Assembly (NCBI RefSeq): GCF_010183535.1
Contig: NC_071331.1
Span: 15,128,001 to 15,192,000, forward strand
From: Caenorhabditis remanei
Lineage: Eukaryota; Nematoda; Chromadorea; Rhabditida; Rhabditidae
DNA length: 64,000 nucleotides
Direction of reading: 5' to 3'
The translations under genes were made by a program, and so were the position numbers. Position 1 is the stretch's first letter, and the number at the start of each line of letters is the position of its first letter. Under the pieces are notes generated by a model, which had not been told where the DNA came from, made no database searches, and saw nothing but the letters and a program-made list of their open reading frames with translations. This document shows positions 48,239-59,496 of this stretch, piece by piece.

Positions 48239-49293
48239 CTAAGCCTTTTGGACAGCACGATGTCTCTTGGCAACAGCGCGGTGCTTGGCAGCAACAACAC
48301 GACGAGCCTTTGATCTTCTGGCAGCTACAGCCTTTCTGCGGGAAACCGAACGATGCTTGGCAGCAACACGGTTGCGAGCAACAGCAGCTTGAGCACGAAC
48401 AACGGATGAACGAGCTGGACATGGACAATAAGCAGCATCTCCTCCTGGTTGTCCTGGTGCTCCTGGAGTTCCTGGAGGTCCGGCATTTCCTGGTTGTCCT
48501 GGATGTCCGTCTGGTCCTGGTTGTCCTGGTTGTCCTGGAGCTCCATCGTTACCTGGTTGTCCATCATTTCCATTTGATCCTGGTGGTCCTTGTGGTCCTG
48601 GTCCTCCTGGAGCACCTGGACGTCCAACAGATCGAGTTCCTGGTGCTCCTGGAGCTCCTGGTCTTCCATCATTTCCTGGTCTTCCTGGTTGTCCATTGTC
48701 ACCAGCTGGTCCTTGTGGTCCTGGAGCACCTTGTCCTCCTCCAACAGCGTCTTGTCCTGGTTGTCCATCACTTCCACGTTGTCCGTTGTTTCCTGGCTGT
48801 CCTGGTGGTCCTGGTGGTCCAGCTGGGCACACAATACAACCATTAGCAGACAATGGAACTCCAAGATTCCCATCGTTTCCTGGAGTTCCATCCTCTCCAA
48901 CCAATCCGTGATCTCCGTCCTCTCCAGGAGTTCCTGGTGGTCCTGGTGGTCCAGGTGGACAATTGTTGGCAGCAGAGTTGGCACCACAGTTACATTGTGC
49001 AGCTTGACGTTTGGTACGGCCGAAAAGAGATTCATAGACTTGACGCTGCTTGTCTCCTTGTGGTGCAACAGCCATCATTTGATGCCAAACGGTGTTAGCA
49101 TCGTCCTGTAAAATTTATCAGTTGGTCGGATTCAGAAGGACTACTGTACCTTGAAGTTTTCAATGTTTCTTGTCACGTCATCATAGTAGTTGTTGACATC
49201 ATTGACGAGGTAAACCAAAGAAACAATTGAAGCAAAAACTGCCAAAGTAGAGGCAGCTGCCGCGATGGAAACGAGATAACGAGCCGTCGACAT
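48239..49293 (-). CDS. Cuticle collagen
   Basis: Exons 49150-49293 and 48239-49105 give 336 residues. Layout is standard for nematode cuticle collagens. An N-terminal membrane anchor/signal lies at about 8-31 ([22 protein letters not shown]), then the conserved [21 protein letters not shown] region and a furin-like site RTKR. Next comes a small Gly-X-Y block starting [10 protein letters not shown], an interruption with two cysteines (NGCIVCPAG), and the main Gly-X-Y domain to CPCPARS. The tail of about 65 residues is unusual: almost all Ala, Arg, Lys, His and Val ([15 protein letters not shown]). Collagen trimers are made by the hypodermis and cross-linked in the cuticle. I recall a collagen gene (col-129, M18.1) at this place in C. 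elegans but am not sure it is this one. Its 3' end abuts the ASNSD1-like gene. Confidence 0.95.
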
Positions 49294-50113
49294 TGCTGTC
49301 TTGTCTTTTCCCCATCTCTTCGATTCCCTTTTATACGAATTCTGTCTTACTGTTACAGTCGATTTCTTTCAGTTTTTTTTTGCTTGGATTTTTGAGAGTA
49401 TTGTGTTTTTTTGTGTAATAAGGAAATAGTTAGGACATTTGAAGAGACGAAGAGGTTTGCAGTGTAAGAAGTTGCGAGGAAACAAAAACGGTATCTCTTG
49501 ATACGGGAAAGAAGTGTAACCTTTTGGGAGAAAAAATAGTTTGTGGAAGTTGTTGACTTTCACTTTTATTATCATCACAAATTGAGAATTTTCGAAAGAA
49601 AGAAGACAGAAAATTGATTAAAACGGTCACAGGAGATAATGTGAAAATCGAAGGAACTAAACTAAAAAAGAATACATATTCAGACTTTAACAATAAAATT
49701 ATTACAAAAAAAAAAGAATTTTAAAATGCGTTTCGTGAATAAATGATTGGTTGAGTAGAAAATACGGGAGCTAGGTTACTGTAGGGGTACTGTAGGTGTG
49801 CATGAACTCTAATTCATGTATATTTATGCACAAAGTCTTTATCCGCAATTTTAAGATGACCTGTATTTTATCAAATAGATCTTTAAAAGATTTCTCCTAT
49901 GAAAACACATATCGCGGCTGGTCATCTGGTTAAACTTCCACAAATTCTGAAAGACGTTGATCTTTTTGTGTGTCAAACAAACTGTTTCGTTTACTCATAG
50001 ATCCGTGTCACTAGACTGCAAACTAGAAATAAAATGAAATAGTTCGATGGATTACTGCTACTGTTTGCACTCTCGGGGGTCAAATTATTTCACTTTGTCT
50101 CATTCTTCACTCG
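49294..50113. other. Divergent promoter region, collagen / carboxylesterase
   Basis: 820 bp between two outward-facing genes. Contains TACTGTAG repeats near 49775 and no coding frame. Confidence 0.4.
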
Positions 50114-52285
50114 ATGGCAGACTCTACCTGGATTTTTACTGTTTTTCTGATACTTTTTCACTTGGTTTCATGTCAATTCAATGGTGTTCCGATATCTGGA
50201 AATAGTGGTCTCCCTCCGAAACCTCCCGCTGAAACGTCGAATACTACTGTAGATGTTCAAATTAATACTGGAAACGTGACTGCAACAGTTCGAGGTGTCT
50301 GATTTGTTTCTCGCTCTTTTCTATATTTTTTTCATTTAGGACTTCAATTTTCTTATGGTAAATCATATCGAGGAATCCCATACGCACAGCCTCCGATTGG
50401 GAGATTGAGATTCGATTATGCTCAAAGAAAAGATCCATCTGGAATTGTGAAAGCATTGGAATACGGTGCAGCCTGTAGTCAGAAACCAATGAAAATGGAT
50501 TTTGAAGGAAAAAAATCATCTGAAGATTGTCTTTTTATTAATGTATTCACTCCATTGGTTCGGTTTTCAATAATTAAGATTAAACAAGAAATCATATTTT
50601 CAGAATGTAACAAAAGATTCGCAACTTCCAGTTTACATGTTTTATCATTACGGAGGACATGTCGGAGGAAATGGGAATTTGGATGAAGGAATATTCCCAA
50701 ATTTAGTGAATCGAGGCCCAATTATAATGGTTTCAATGAATTATCGGGTTGGTCCATTCGGCTTTTTCACAACACGAGATTCTACGGCTTCTGGAAATTG
50801 GGCAACATCTGATTGGATTGAATCACTTAATTGGGTCAATAGATACATTTCATTTTTTGGTGGAGACCCGAAAAGAATCACAATTGGAGGTCAGAGTGCG
50901 GGTGCCGAGTCAGTGTCTGCAATCACAATGACTCCGCTTTCGAAATGTTTGTAGATCAAAGAGTGAAAAGAGAAAAGATAACTGTTTACAGTATTGTACA
51001 ATCAAGTGATACAGGAATCTGGAAGTGTATTTGATGCAACAATTATGTCATACTCGGAGAAAACGAGAAATTCAAGTGAATATTTGACAATCGCATTGAA
51101 TTGTTCCAGTAAAAAACAATGGGAAGATAGGAATATGTTCACGGTAAGACAGGGATTTTATCCGAACTGAAACTTAGAAATTTCAGTTGAAAAAAAACCG
51201 ACAATGGAATTAGAATTCAGAGAATGAGCTTAGGGCAATCAGTAAAAGCTATTTTAATTTAACTTCGAAATAACTCTGACTCTGAATAAAAATTCAATTT
51301 CAGACAATTCTTGCATGCCTCCGAAATAGGACATCTTCTGAAATAATGACAGCTGATGACAGTCTTCCCGATCATCGTTCGAAATGGTCACTGGTTGAAG
51401 ATGATAAATATTTCCGAGAATCATTAGAATCCCTAGCAATGAAAAGGGACAAATCGATAAAAGTATTGATTGGAAATGTAAATTCGGAGTGGATATTTTT
51501 TGAAGGTTGAATGATCTGAGAGTGCACTTCAACTATTGATATAATTTCAGATCGTAGTTATATGACAACAAATGTGAATAATTCAAGAAATACTGCATCG
51601 AGAATTGAGAAAGATTTGGCTGCAAGCTACGAAATAAGCTACTACAGTAATCCGAAACAAGTTTTATCTGCGGCTGAAAATGCGTTAATTAACAGAAATG
51701 GAATATCTGAAAATGATCATGTTGGCTGGGAAGCGAAAAGACTTCAGGTTTGATTTTATATTAATTCTAAAAATTATGTATACTTTCTCAGTTATGGAGT
51801 GAAATGGTATTCATTGGACCAGTTCTTCGTGATGCTTCATTCTATCGAACAACTGGAAATACAGTTTATTTATATTCTTTAGACTGGTTGAGTTCAAATG
51901 CTTTATTAGATGTAACCGAGAGAAGACTTCGTGGAGTATCACATGGAACTGAGCTCTCTTATCTCTTTGAAACTTCTTGTCAGTTCTATAATTGTACTTC
52001 CGGAGATAACCTCCTTCGACAATATATCTCTACTACATGGGTTAATTTCATCAAACTCGGGTCAGTTAATTTGTATTCTTTCTCTACTTTAAATATTTTG
52101 AATATTCCAGAAATCCGACACCTTCTGGAAGTTCCCTTCCATTCCGATGGCTTCCAATGAACAGGTCAAATCGATTTTTAAGTTTTTCTCCAACTCCAAA
52201 AATGGAATCAAATTATCATTCGAATTCTAGTTTTTGGGCATGTATTGCTCCACAACTTGACGGTTATAACGGTCCATTTTGTTAA
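50114..52285 (+). CDS. Secreted type-B carboxylesterase
   Basis: Exons 50114-50294, 50340-50557, 50604-50946, 50992-51143, 51304-51505, 51551-51747, 51792-52060 and 52111-52285 give 578 residues. The signal peptide spans residues 1-20. Family motifs in order: SYRGIPYAQPPIG, the SEDCLFINVFTP block with its disulphide cysteine, YHYGGHVGGN oxyanion region, MVSMNYRVGPFGF, and the nucleophile elbow GGQSAGAES. The acid probably lies in NSEWIFF and the histidine in GVSHGTELSYLF. All three catalytic positions therefore look filled, suggesting an active alpha/beta-hydrolase. The substrate is unknown. HYGGHVGG instead of the usual HGGGF/YHGGGY is a mild deviation in the oxyanion loop. No GPI signal or transmembrane tail is seen, so it is probably soluble and extracellular. 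Confidence 0.93.
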
Positions 52286-52422
52286 GATTTCTGATCTCCT
52301 TTAGAAAAAAACTATTAATGTTTATCATGAGTATTCAATATAATTAGTGGAAATCAAATTCAAAAGCATACAATTCGAAAAAGAAAGTTCAATTGAATAT
52401 TTACAATTGAAGAGAAGACCAA

Positions 52423-52737
52423 TTAGTATCCGCACTTGTAGATCATCACATTCACCTGAAATTTCATTTTTTCTTTCCGATAAATCTCAATGAATACCTT
52501 ATTGCACTTTAGAAGTATAAAATGTCCCATTTCATAACTGACACGACTTCCGAAACACTTTCCACAGATGACATGCCACGTGGCTCCAAACTTCTTATCG
52601 AGCTCTTCTTTCACGAATGCAGCCACATCTTTATCGATATTATAGAGACGTTGAGCCTCTCGAACAACAGAAATTACCATATCTCGTTGAGAATCCTCCA
52701 TATCCGTCTCTTTCACTTCTATTTTCTCTTCCGACAT
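52423..52737 (-). CDS. dlc-2: LC8-type dynein light chain, divergent paralogue
   Basis: Exons 52498-52737 and 52423-52455 give 90 residues, the normal LC8 length. The intron is 42 bp, so the unspliced frame also stays open, but splicing restores the final beta strand (CNKVNVMIYKCGY). Matches include the helix region YNIDKDVAAFVKEELDKKFGATWH with the dimer-interface His. The partner-binding strand is changed: canonical GRNFGSYVTHET becomes GKCFGSRVSYEM, replacing Tyr65 and Thr67 (human numbering) by Arg and Ser. LC8 dimerises many proteins besides dynein; this one probably binds a different or narrower partner set. The symbol is from recalled C. elegans M18.2. Confidence 0.92.
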   Translation of the reverse strand: MSEEKIEVKETDMEDSQRDMVISVVREAQRLYNIDKDVAAFVKEELDKKFGATWHVICGKCFGSRVSYEMGHFILLKCNKVFIEIYRKEKMKFQVNVMIYKCGY

Positions 52738-55184
52738 TATTTTAGAATTCTAATCGGAATGTGTTCAAATGAAAGAAAAGAAATGGATAGAGATCGGAGG
52801 AAGTCTGAAAGTTAAGAATTCAAAGTGCAGAAAAGATTGAAGAGAAAAAGAACAGAAAAATAAATGTAAAATGATCCTTGAGTTGATAAACTAATCACTC
52901 AAAAGAAGAGAAAAGTTCAGAACAAACATCACTGTTTCATACTTGGATTATTGAGAGACATTTAGAGTTAGAGGATATATTTAATGGGGAACTGGAAAGT
53001 AAGAGCTGGAAGGTTTAACAACGACGAATTGAGCAACGATTATCTGGAAAATCAATGAAAACCCCGAATTTGTATGTTTCGGATAATAAGTATCAAGGAA
53101 TAATTGAAACTGAAATAACTCGAATTAGTTTTACGAACATGAAGTATTTCAGATAACCACAGGGTTTTCGGACACTCTGGACACTCAAAGTGGAAACTCG
53201 TATGAACAAGAACTATGCTCTGTTCTTAATTTTTGAGTCGCCACCACAAACAAGATTTAGAATCAGGGAAATTCTAATTTTACAGAGTTTTTTATTAGAT
53301 TTCAGTTCCTAGATATTCTAGAAATTGAGATTGAGATGTTCATGATAAGAAATTATAGTGAATTGTTCTTCTGTTTTGTACAGTATCTCTGAAGATTACT
53401 GTAGATTTTCTCAATCATAGTGTTTATAAAAATATCATTCTGACCTTTTTAAAAGTTGGTTTGTATGATATGACGGAGAAAAGAAACTGAGAATAAGAAA
53501 TAGTTTAGATCAAACCACAGAAGAAAAAGAGATCAGTTTGTCACATTCCAATATCTCTTTCTCTCAAAAGTTTTCAAAAAATATGAGGGCACGGAGCCCG
53601 GACAAAGAGGATTCAATTCGATGGGTTTTCTATTGAAAACAAAAAACAAGACCATTATAAAAAGTGCAACTGAAACAGGAGTAGCCGACTATACCAACGT
53701 CTGAAAAAAAGAAGAAAAGAAACGAATAACAGAAAAAACTCTTGAAGAGGACTCTTCTTTCCTGAAATTCTGTGTGGCGCCCGTGCCCGTTTGGCAACAA
53801 CAGCTGTCAATTTGTCGCAATCAGAGTAAGAAAAAGGAGAAGAAACACAGAAGAAAAACGAGAAAATGATGAGAAAATGAAATGAGAAGACTCCATTTTT
53901 TGAAGGAGAAGAAGAAGAAGATGATGAGGAAACAACCCCTCTTATTCTATGTGAGCCTACGGCCATTCTGTTTCTCATGACCTCATCAAATGTTCTTTTT
54001 TCACTTTGTGGCTCAAGCTATCGAGAGCTCAAGAGACATAGAAAAGACATGTATTTGATGGATGAGTGTGAACATTCTTGGCGCCGAAAGTCACACATTT
54101 CGAAGAAAATCATCAGGAGAATGTACTACAAAAAGAACGAACAAAGAATCGGGAAGAATAACAAAAACAGTGTAAAATGAGAAAAAAGAAAGATAAAACA
54201 AACGAGAATAGAAGCATGGCTTTATGTGAAGAGTCCAGAATACATTGAGAATTGATAGAACATTCTGGATATTTGATTTCCAATTCCAGAGAAGTTATCA
54301 GCGTTCGTCTCGAGTTTAAACCTATAACGTCGGCTGAAAATTGTGATGATTTTCCTAAAACGACTTCATCTGAATGAAGCGGAATCCTCTTCTAATCTAA
54401 TAAATCTTCCGATGGAAAACATAATTTTTCATATTTTCATGAAGCGTGAGCCCATTTTTGATAGATGGGAATATTTTTGAGGTTGGATGATTTATTGGCG
54501 AATACGTTCCTTCGAAATTCATGGAAAACGATAAAAATGAATGAAATTGGAATGCTTGAAGTTTTGAAGGATGTATACAATCTGTGCATTCAGGCAGACA
54601 AACTAGAATTGAGTTTTCTTCGATTTGTCCTCAATTGGTAAACGAATTTTATCTTTCGATTTATCTGAAGAAGCCTTGTTCCCGAATGGAACTCGGAAAA
54701 AACCAAACGATGCTATCCTGGAAAGCACACAAGAAGAAATTGGATGAAATGTGACGACACGTGCTTTGTTTTTTTCGCCAATCTTGAAACGGCAGAGCAT
54801 GGAAGACGGGGAGGTGCAGTGAAAAGATATTAGGGAATGGAAAAGGATGAAAGGAGCAGATAGTGGCAAGACAAATTGAACATTTGAATCACAAATTAGG
54901 TTTTATTTCGATAGACAGACACAACGAGATAGGAAGAAACGGGAAAAGGAGTAGGAGAAAAGAAGGAGGCAGCTTGAGGTAAAGTTGAAAAAAAAAACAA
55001 CAATAAAACTAATTCGAGATTGAAAGTGCCGAACTAGGCTATCAACTAGTAACAAATAAAACACTCCGTAAAACCAAATGAATTTGGACAAATAGAGTAG
55101 CAGCAACAATTGAGTAGAACTCATTTGAGAGAATCATAGTACAGATATGGGAATGATTTTTTCGCAGGGCAGTTATCAAGAAGA
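52738..55184. other. 2.4-kb intergenic region between dlc-2 and ddb-1
   Basis: Purine-rich on the plus strand (many GAAGAAAA runs), consistent with pyrimidine-rich 5' DNA of the minus-strand dlc-2. No spliced frame, transposon ends or structured RNA was recognised. Confidence 0.5.
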
Positions 55185-58100
55185 TTAGTGCATTCTAGCC
55201 AAATCTTCGATGACTTTCAGGATTTCGATTGGATCTCTCGGAAGACCTGAATGTTAAAAATGTTTAGTGTTCTCTTAAACGGAACACTCAAGAAAAAACT
55301 TACTTGCATCCCATCCTTTATCGGAAACTTTGTACAAAATGGCGATAGCAGCAGATCTGTCCATATCTAGAATCGATTCAACGAGATCACCGTCAATAAA
55401 CCCGGTAGGCTGAAATTGTTTTGTTAGTAGCAGAATTCACAACAAATGTTTTCTTACCGATTCAAGTCTTTTTTGGAAAATGAATGATCTGTATGTGGTA
55501 TGTTCGATGTGCATACAGTTTTTCACTGAATCGGCAATCGCTTTCTCGACAGCAATCAAAAACTTCTTCCATTTATCATCGATTTGAACCACCATTCCTA
55601 TAGATCCCTGATTTGTTCCGAACATGATCGGCTGACTGTACTGAATACTACAATCATCCGGTTGTGCTACCAGAGACGATCTGACCATCACTCTTGGAAG
55701 TTCTCCAAGATAATAATATCCTGTTGGTTCAAGAACATAACGGCCATCGTCAGTAATTGGACGACTTTTATCAACTTCGACAGTAAAAAGGTTCAAATGT
55801 GCTTCTCCTCCGAGGATTTGTTCAGCAGTAATGAATTCGCATGTCACCATCCATTCACTATTCCAATCTTTTGCAACCTCCTCGAAGTTTCCTTCTAGCA
55901 TTCTATATGAAAGTAGAGACACTGATCTCATAACATCAGCAACTGCTACTTCTTCGTTCATTACTTTCAGATCGAGTGCCATAATATGATTGAAGTTACT
56001 ACATTCCAGGCGAAGTTCTTTATCCATAGTCCATTCAAACAATCTAACAGAGCTATTGATAGCAGCAACAAGTTTTCCATTGAGAATACGAAGAGCGAGT
56101 GGACTTCCGCGGCACACCAAATCATGAACACGCCTCAGTTTCGATCTCTCAACTTCGTCAACTTCGAATACAACAATTCTACCGAACTTTGTGTCCGTCT
56201 CCTCTGGATAGATCAAACCGGTTCCAACAATGTAATAGACCTTCGAATCATTTGTGAATTGTCCCGAGATGCAACTAAAAATCATATATGTTTTACGAAT
56301 ATTGTTAGAGAAACTACCTGAGCGCTGTTTCGAACGGACCGAACTCGTGCGAGTGAAGAACTTGAAAAGTGTTTTGATCGAGAACCATGAAGCTGCTTGT
56401 TGACTTTGGTGGATTATCGTTTGCCTCATTGCGAGTAGAAGTAACTTGAACTTTTTTCAATTGAAAAAACAATTCAAAGAAGATAACCTACTTTTTGGTC
56501 TACTGTTTGATGTATAAATAGCATTCTTTGAAGCATAAATTCGTTCTCTCTTTGATTCAGTTCTTGAAGAGCAAACTCCGTATGTTCCACTGCTTCTTTG
56601 ATAAGCAATTCTAAGCACTGATTCTCCCATAGGAATTGAGCGGACATGAATTTTTTGAATGTCGTCTACTGTGCCAAAAACCATGGAGATTCCGTCTGAG
56701 ATGACAAGACAGTCACTAAAATTTTGAAAAGATGACAAAGTCTTTTTGCAAACTATTACCAATATGAACTTGAACTCAACGAGCAGACTGTATTAACCAC
56801 CTTGACATTAACATTCGAGAACACCAACTTCTTGCTGGATGAAAAAATAATGACAGGGCGATCGGAGCACACGAACAAATGTTGACGATTTTTGTTACGA
56901 ACTCGATAGAGCGTAGGTGGACGAGTCCCCACACTGGACTTTTTCGCTTCTCCATGTGTACCAGTTTTAATATCAAAAACGTAGTAGACAAGTGCACCGT
57001 CTCCGAAAGCAATAAGAAGATAGTGAACTTCTTCAATGCATGTTGCCACAATCGACCGAGGTACAATTTTTGATGGAAGATTCGTTTGACAAACCTGTGA
57101 TAAGTAACTTAAAACTGTTTCTAACAACGATCGACGCTCACAACTTACCGTCTTCAAATCTGGGAGTTGGACGACTTCCATGCAGAAAGTACTCCACAAA
57201 GCGAGAACCATGAAAGTTCCTGGTTTTGTGTGATCGTCTCCTTCATTTGAAATATCTAGACAAGCAATTTCATCCTCGAACTTTCTTTCCGCGACCAAAT
57301 TTATATCGAGACCACCCATTTCCTCAATGACGCATAAAAGAAAGTAGACAGTGTCTCTAGCGGCAACAACAATTTGTCCATGAATAGCGTTGACAGACAC
57401 TTTAGAAATTAACTCGCCATTTGGTGGTTCCCAGATTTTGGAAAGCCCAGAGAATGCCATGAAACGAACATGTTTCTCTGTTACTTGGAGAAGTACTTCA
57501 GAGTTGTCGGGTCCGAAGATAGTTGACGCGAATATAGTGGGCATTTCAGTACAGATTTGAAGAAGTTGTACGTCCTCAAGCTCTTCGCCGTTTATTTGAA
57601 GAACATGTGTTTCTTCCGCTAGAGATACAATAACATAATTGTCGGTAGTAGAATTGAGACGTATCGGAAAAATTCCAATTACTCCGGCAAGCTCGACACT
57701 CGCCAATTCTTCGATTCCAATTCCATTTCTAATCACACGAAGAGATCCGTCTTTTTCAGCTCCTGAGCATGTAACAAGTTGTGCTTGACCATCAGACTCT
57801 ACCATAATCATATCACGAATGGGTCCTATGTTGCTGTATGTTTCTAAAACCTGAAACCAAAGAGTTTAGTGAATCTTTTATAAAATTCAAATGCTAACCA
57901 CTGAATAACTTCCGCCACTTGGAGTTGGCATTAATCGAATTAGTTGCGAATCACCAAGTCTCGATCCCACGAATACGACACCAGCGTCTATGTAGTTGAT
58001 CGAATCAGCAATAGAGGTTTCTCCCAAATATTCGATGCGCATATCTTTGACAGTTATACCAGAACGTCCTTCTCCAATATTCAGAATTAGCATCAAAAGT

Positions 58101-59195
58101 CGACCCTCTGTGTCAGAAAGTATAAATCTTTCTCCAGATGGATCAACCAGTCCATGGCAAGTGAATACAGTGTTATCGAGAAGAGGACTGGCGTAAGGAA
58201 CAACATCACCATTAACGTCACTTCTGGAAGGAATAAATACAGGTTCTAAACAGGTGAATTCAATTCTCTTACGATTTGTAAAGAATTGAGTTTGCTGCCA
58301 ACACGAGGACTCCACTTATTGGCGCGGGGACAGGAATCAACACCGAAGCATCAGCTGCAATGCTGGCTTGTCTTGAAAAAGTATGAAGTTCTTTGTCATG
58401 CATGTTGAGATCGGAGAACTGCAGATGTTTACCATGATCGTCGTCGTAGATGAACGCAATTCGATATGTATCATCTAAATGTATGGTTTATTATCTAACT
58501 TCCACCATTTCCACTCACCAACTCCAGTATCAATAAATTTGAAATCAGACACATTCGGATAGTCAAAGCGTACATTAAAGCTGCGAACATCAGTTCCGGG
58601 CTCCCATTGGATCATCTTCACACTTCCTTCATATGCTCGGATTGCTACAAGCCCACTACGATGGATAGTAAGACTGAATAAGTTGTCCGAAGCGCGGCCA
58701 CTTTGATCTGCAAGAGCTCCGGCGGTACGAGTAATCACTTTACCATCTCGGTAAGTTAATACTGCCATTTGCCATTTTTCGGTGACGACTACCAATGACT
58801 GTCGCTTCTGCAAATACCAAAACTCAAGATTTCATAATTTCCAGTAATTCTCTCTAAAATTTCCGAATCCTCTGATTCGGATTGTAAACAAATGTTTTTT
58901 CAAAGCTTCTGTAGCAACCCTCACCTCTCGTTTGCATCTCACTAGGGCCATGGTAAGCACTTGACCGTAAATAGGAATCTCGCAAACATTCTTGAGGCCT
59001 TCAGGAGAGACGAGCTGCACGTCAATTCGATTTCCACGAGCAACGATCAAGTTTACATGTTCGTGTCCTAAATGATATGACTTCAAAAAACAGTAGACAG
59101 AACATTATTCATAAATAAATACCTGTAAAGTTTCCAACAACTGATTCGGAAACGACAGACGCCTTCTTAGACGAAACACAGTAGCTGATCGGCAT
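55185..59195 (-). CDS. ddb-1: DNA damage-binding protein 1 (DDB1), CRL4 ubiquitin-ligase adaptor
   Basis: Twelve exons (59123-59195, 58925-59067, 58519-58807, 58273-58474, 57899-58223, 57149-57850, 56760-57094, 56492-56715, 56318-56450, 55458-56274, 55304-55409, 55185-55246) give 1136 residues, against 1140 in human. Homology is continuous from [16 protein letters not shown] to [11 protein letters not shown]. Recognisable blocks include [53 protein letters not shown]-type [49 protein letters not shown] and [14 protein letters not shown]1 is three seven-bladed propellers: BPB binds CUL4, and BPA/BPC hold substrate receptors (DCAFs, cereblon). In C. elegans, CUL-4/DDB-1 degrades CDT-1 to prevent re-replication (recalled). 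It diverges from the cereblon gene across 301 bp. Confidence 0.97.
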
Positions 59196-59496
59196 GTATC
59201 CGTCTTCCTAGATGCAGATAACGGGAGATTTAGTTACCTGGAATTCTGAAGAAAAATTTTGTAGAAAATGCTTCACGAGTTTCGCGCTTGGACACAAAAA
59301 CAAAAATCCTCGGTTCTCCAATCTCTAGCACGTGCCCATGGAGCGGTTTTGTAATGAGCGAAACTTCGGCCACCAGAGTATATTTTAAAATTTTAAAATT
59401 TTAAATTGTTTTTATTTATTTTAAAACTGATTGAACGAAAGCTGCATCATTTACATAAATAATCATTTCACACAAAAATACCTGTTTATTTTAGAA
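59196..59496. promoter_or_regulatory. Shared 301-bp divergent promoter of ddb-1 and the cereblon gene
   Basis: The only DNA between the two start codons. It contains an AAAATTTTAAAATTTTAAA palindromic AT block at about 59385-59407 and a TTTTAG acceptor at 59489-59494, two bases before the cereblon ATG, likely an SL1 site. No TATA box is evident. Confidence 0.6.

Noticed and set aside
48196..49111. Long plus-strand and out-of-frame open frames opposite the collagen gene
   Set aside because: They are shadows of the Gly-X-Y repeat, whose codon bias removes stops in other frames.
53655..55124. Serine- and phenylalanine-rich minus-strand frames between dlc-2 and ddb-1
   Set aside because: Composition follows the pyrimidine-rich minus strand; no splice sites or homology.
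58241..58273. Alternative exon 5 start of ddb-1 at the acceptor TTTAG 58247-58246
   Set aside because: It puts the following exon out of frame; the acceptor at 58225-58224 keeps frame and matches DDB1.
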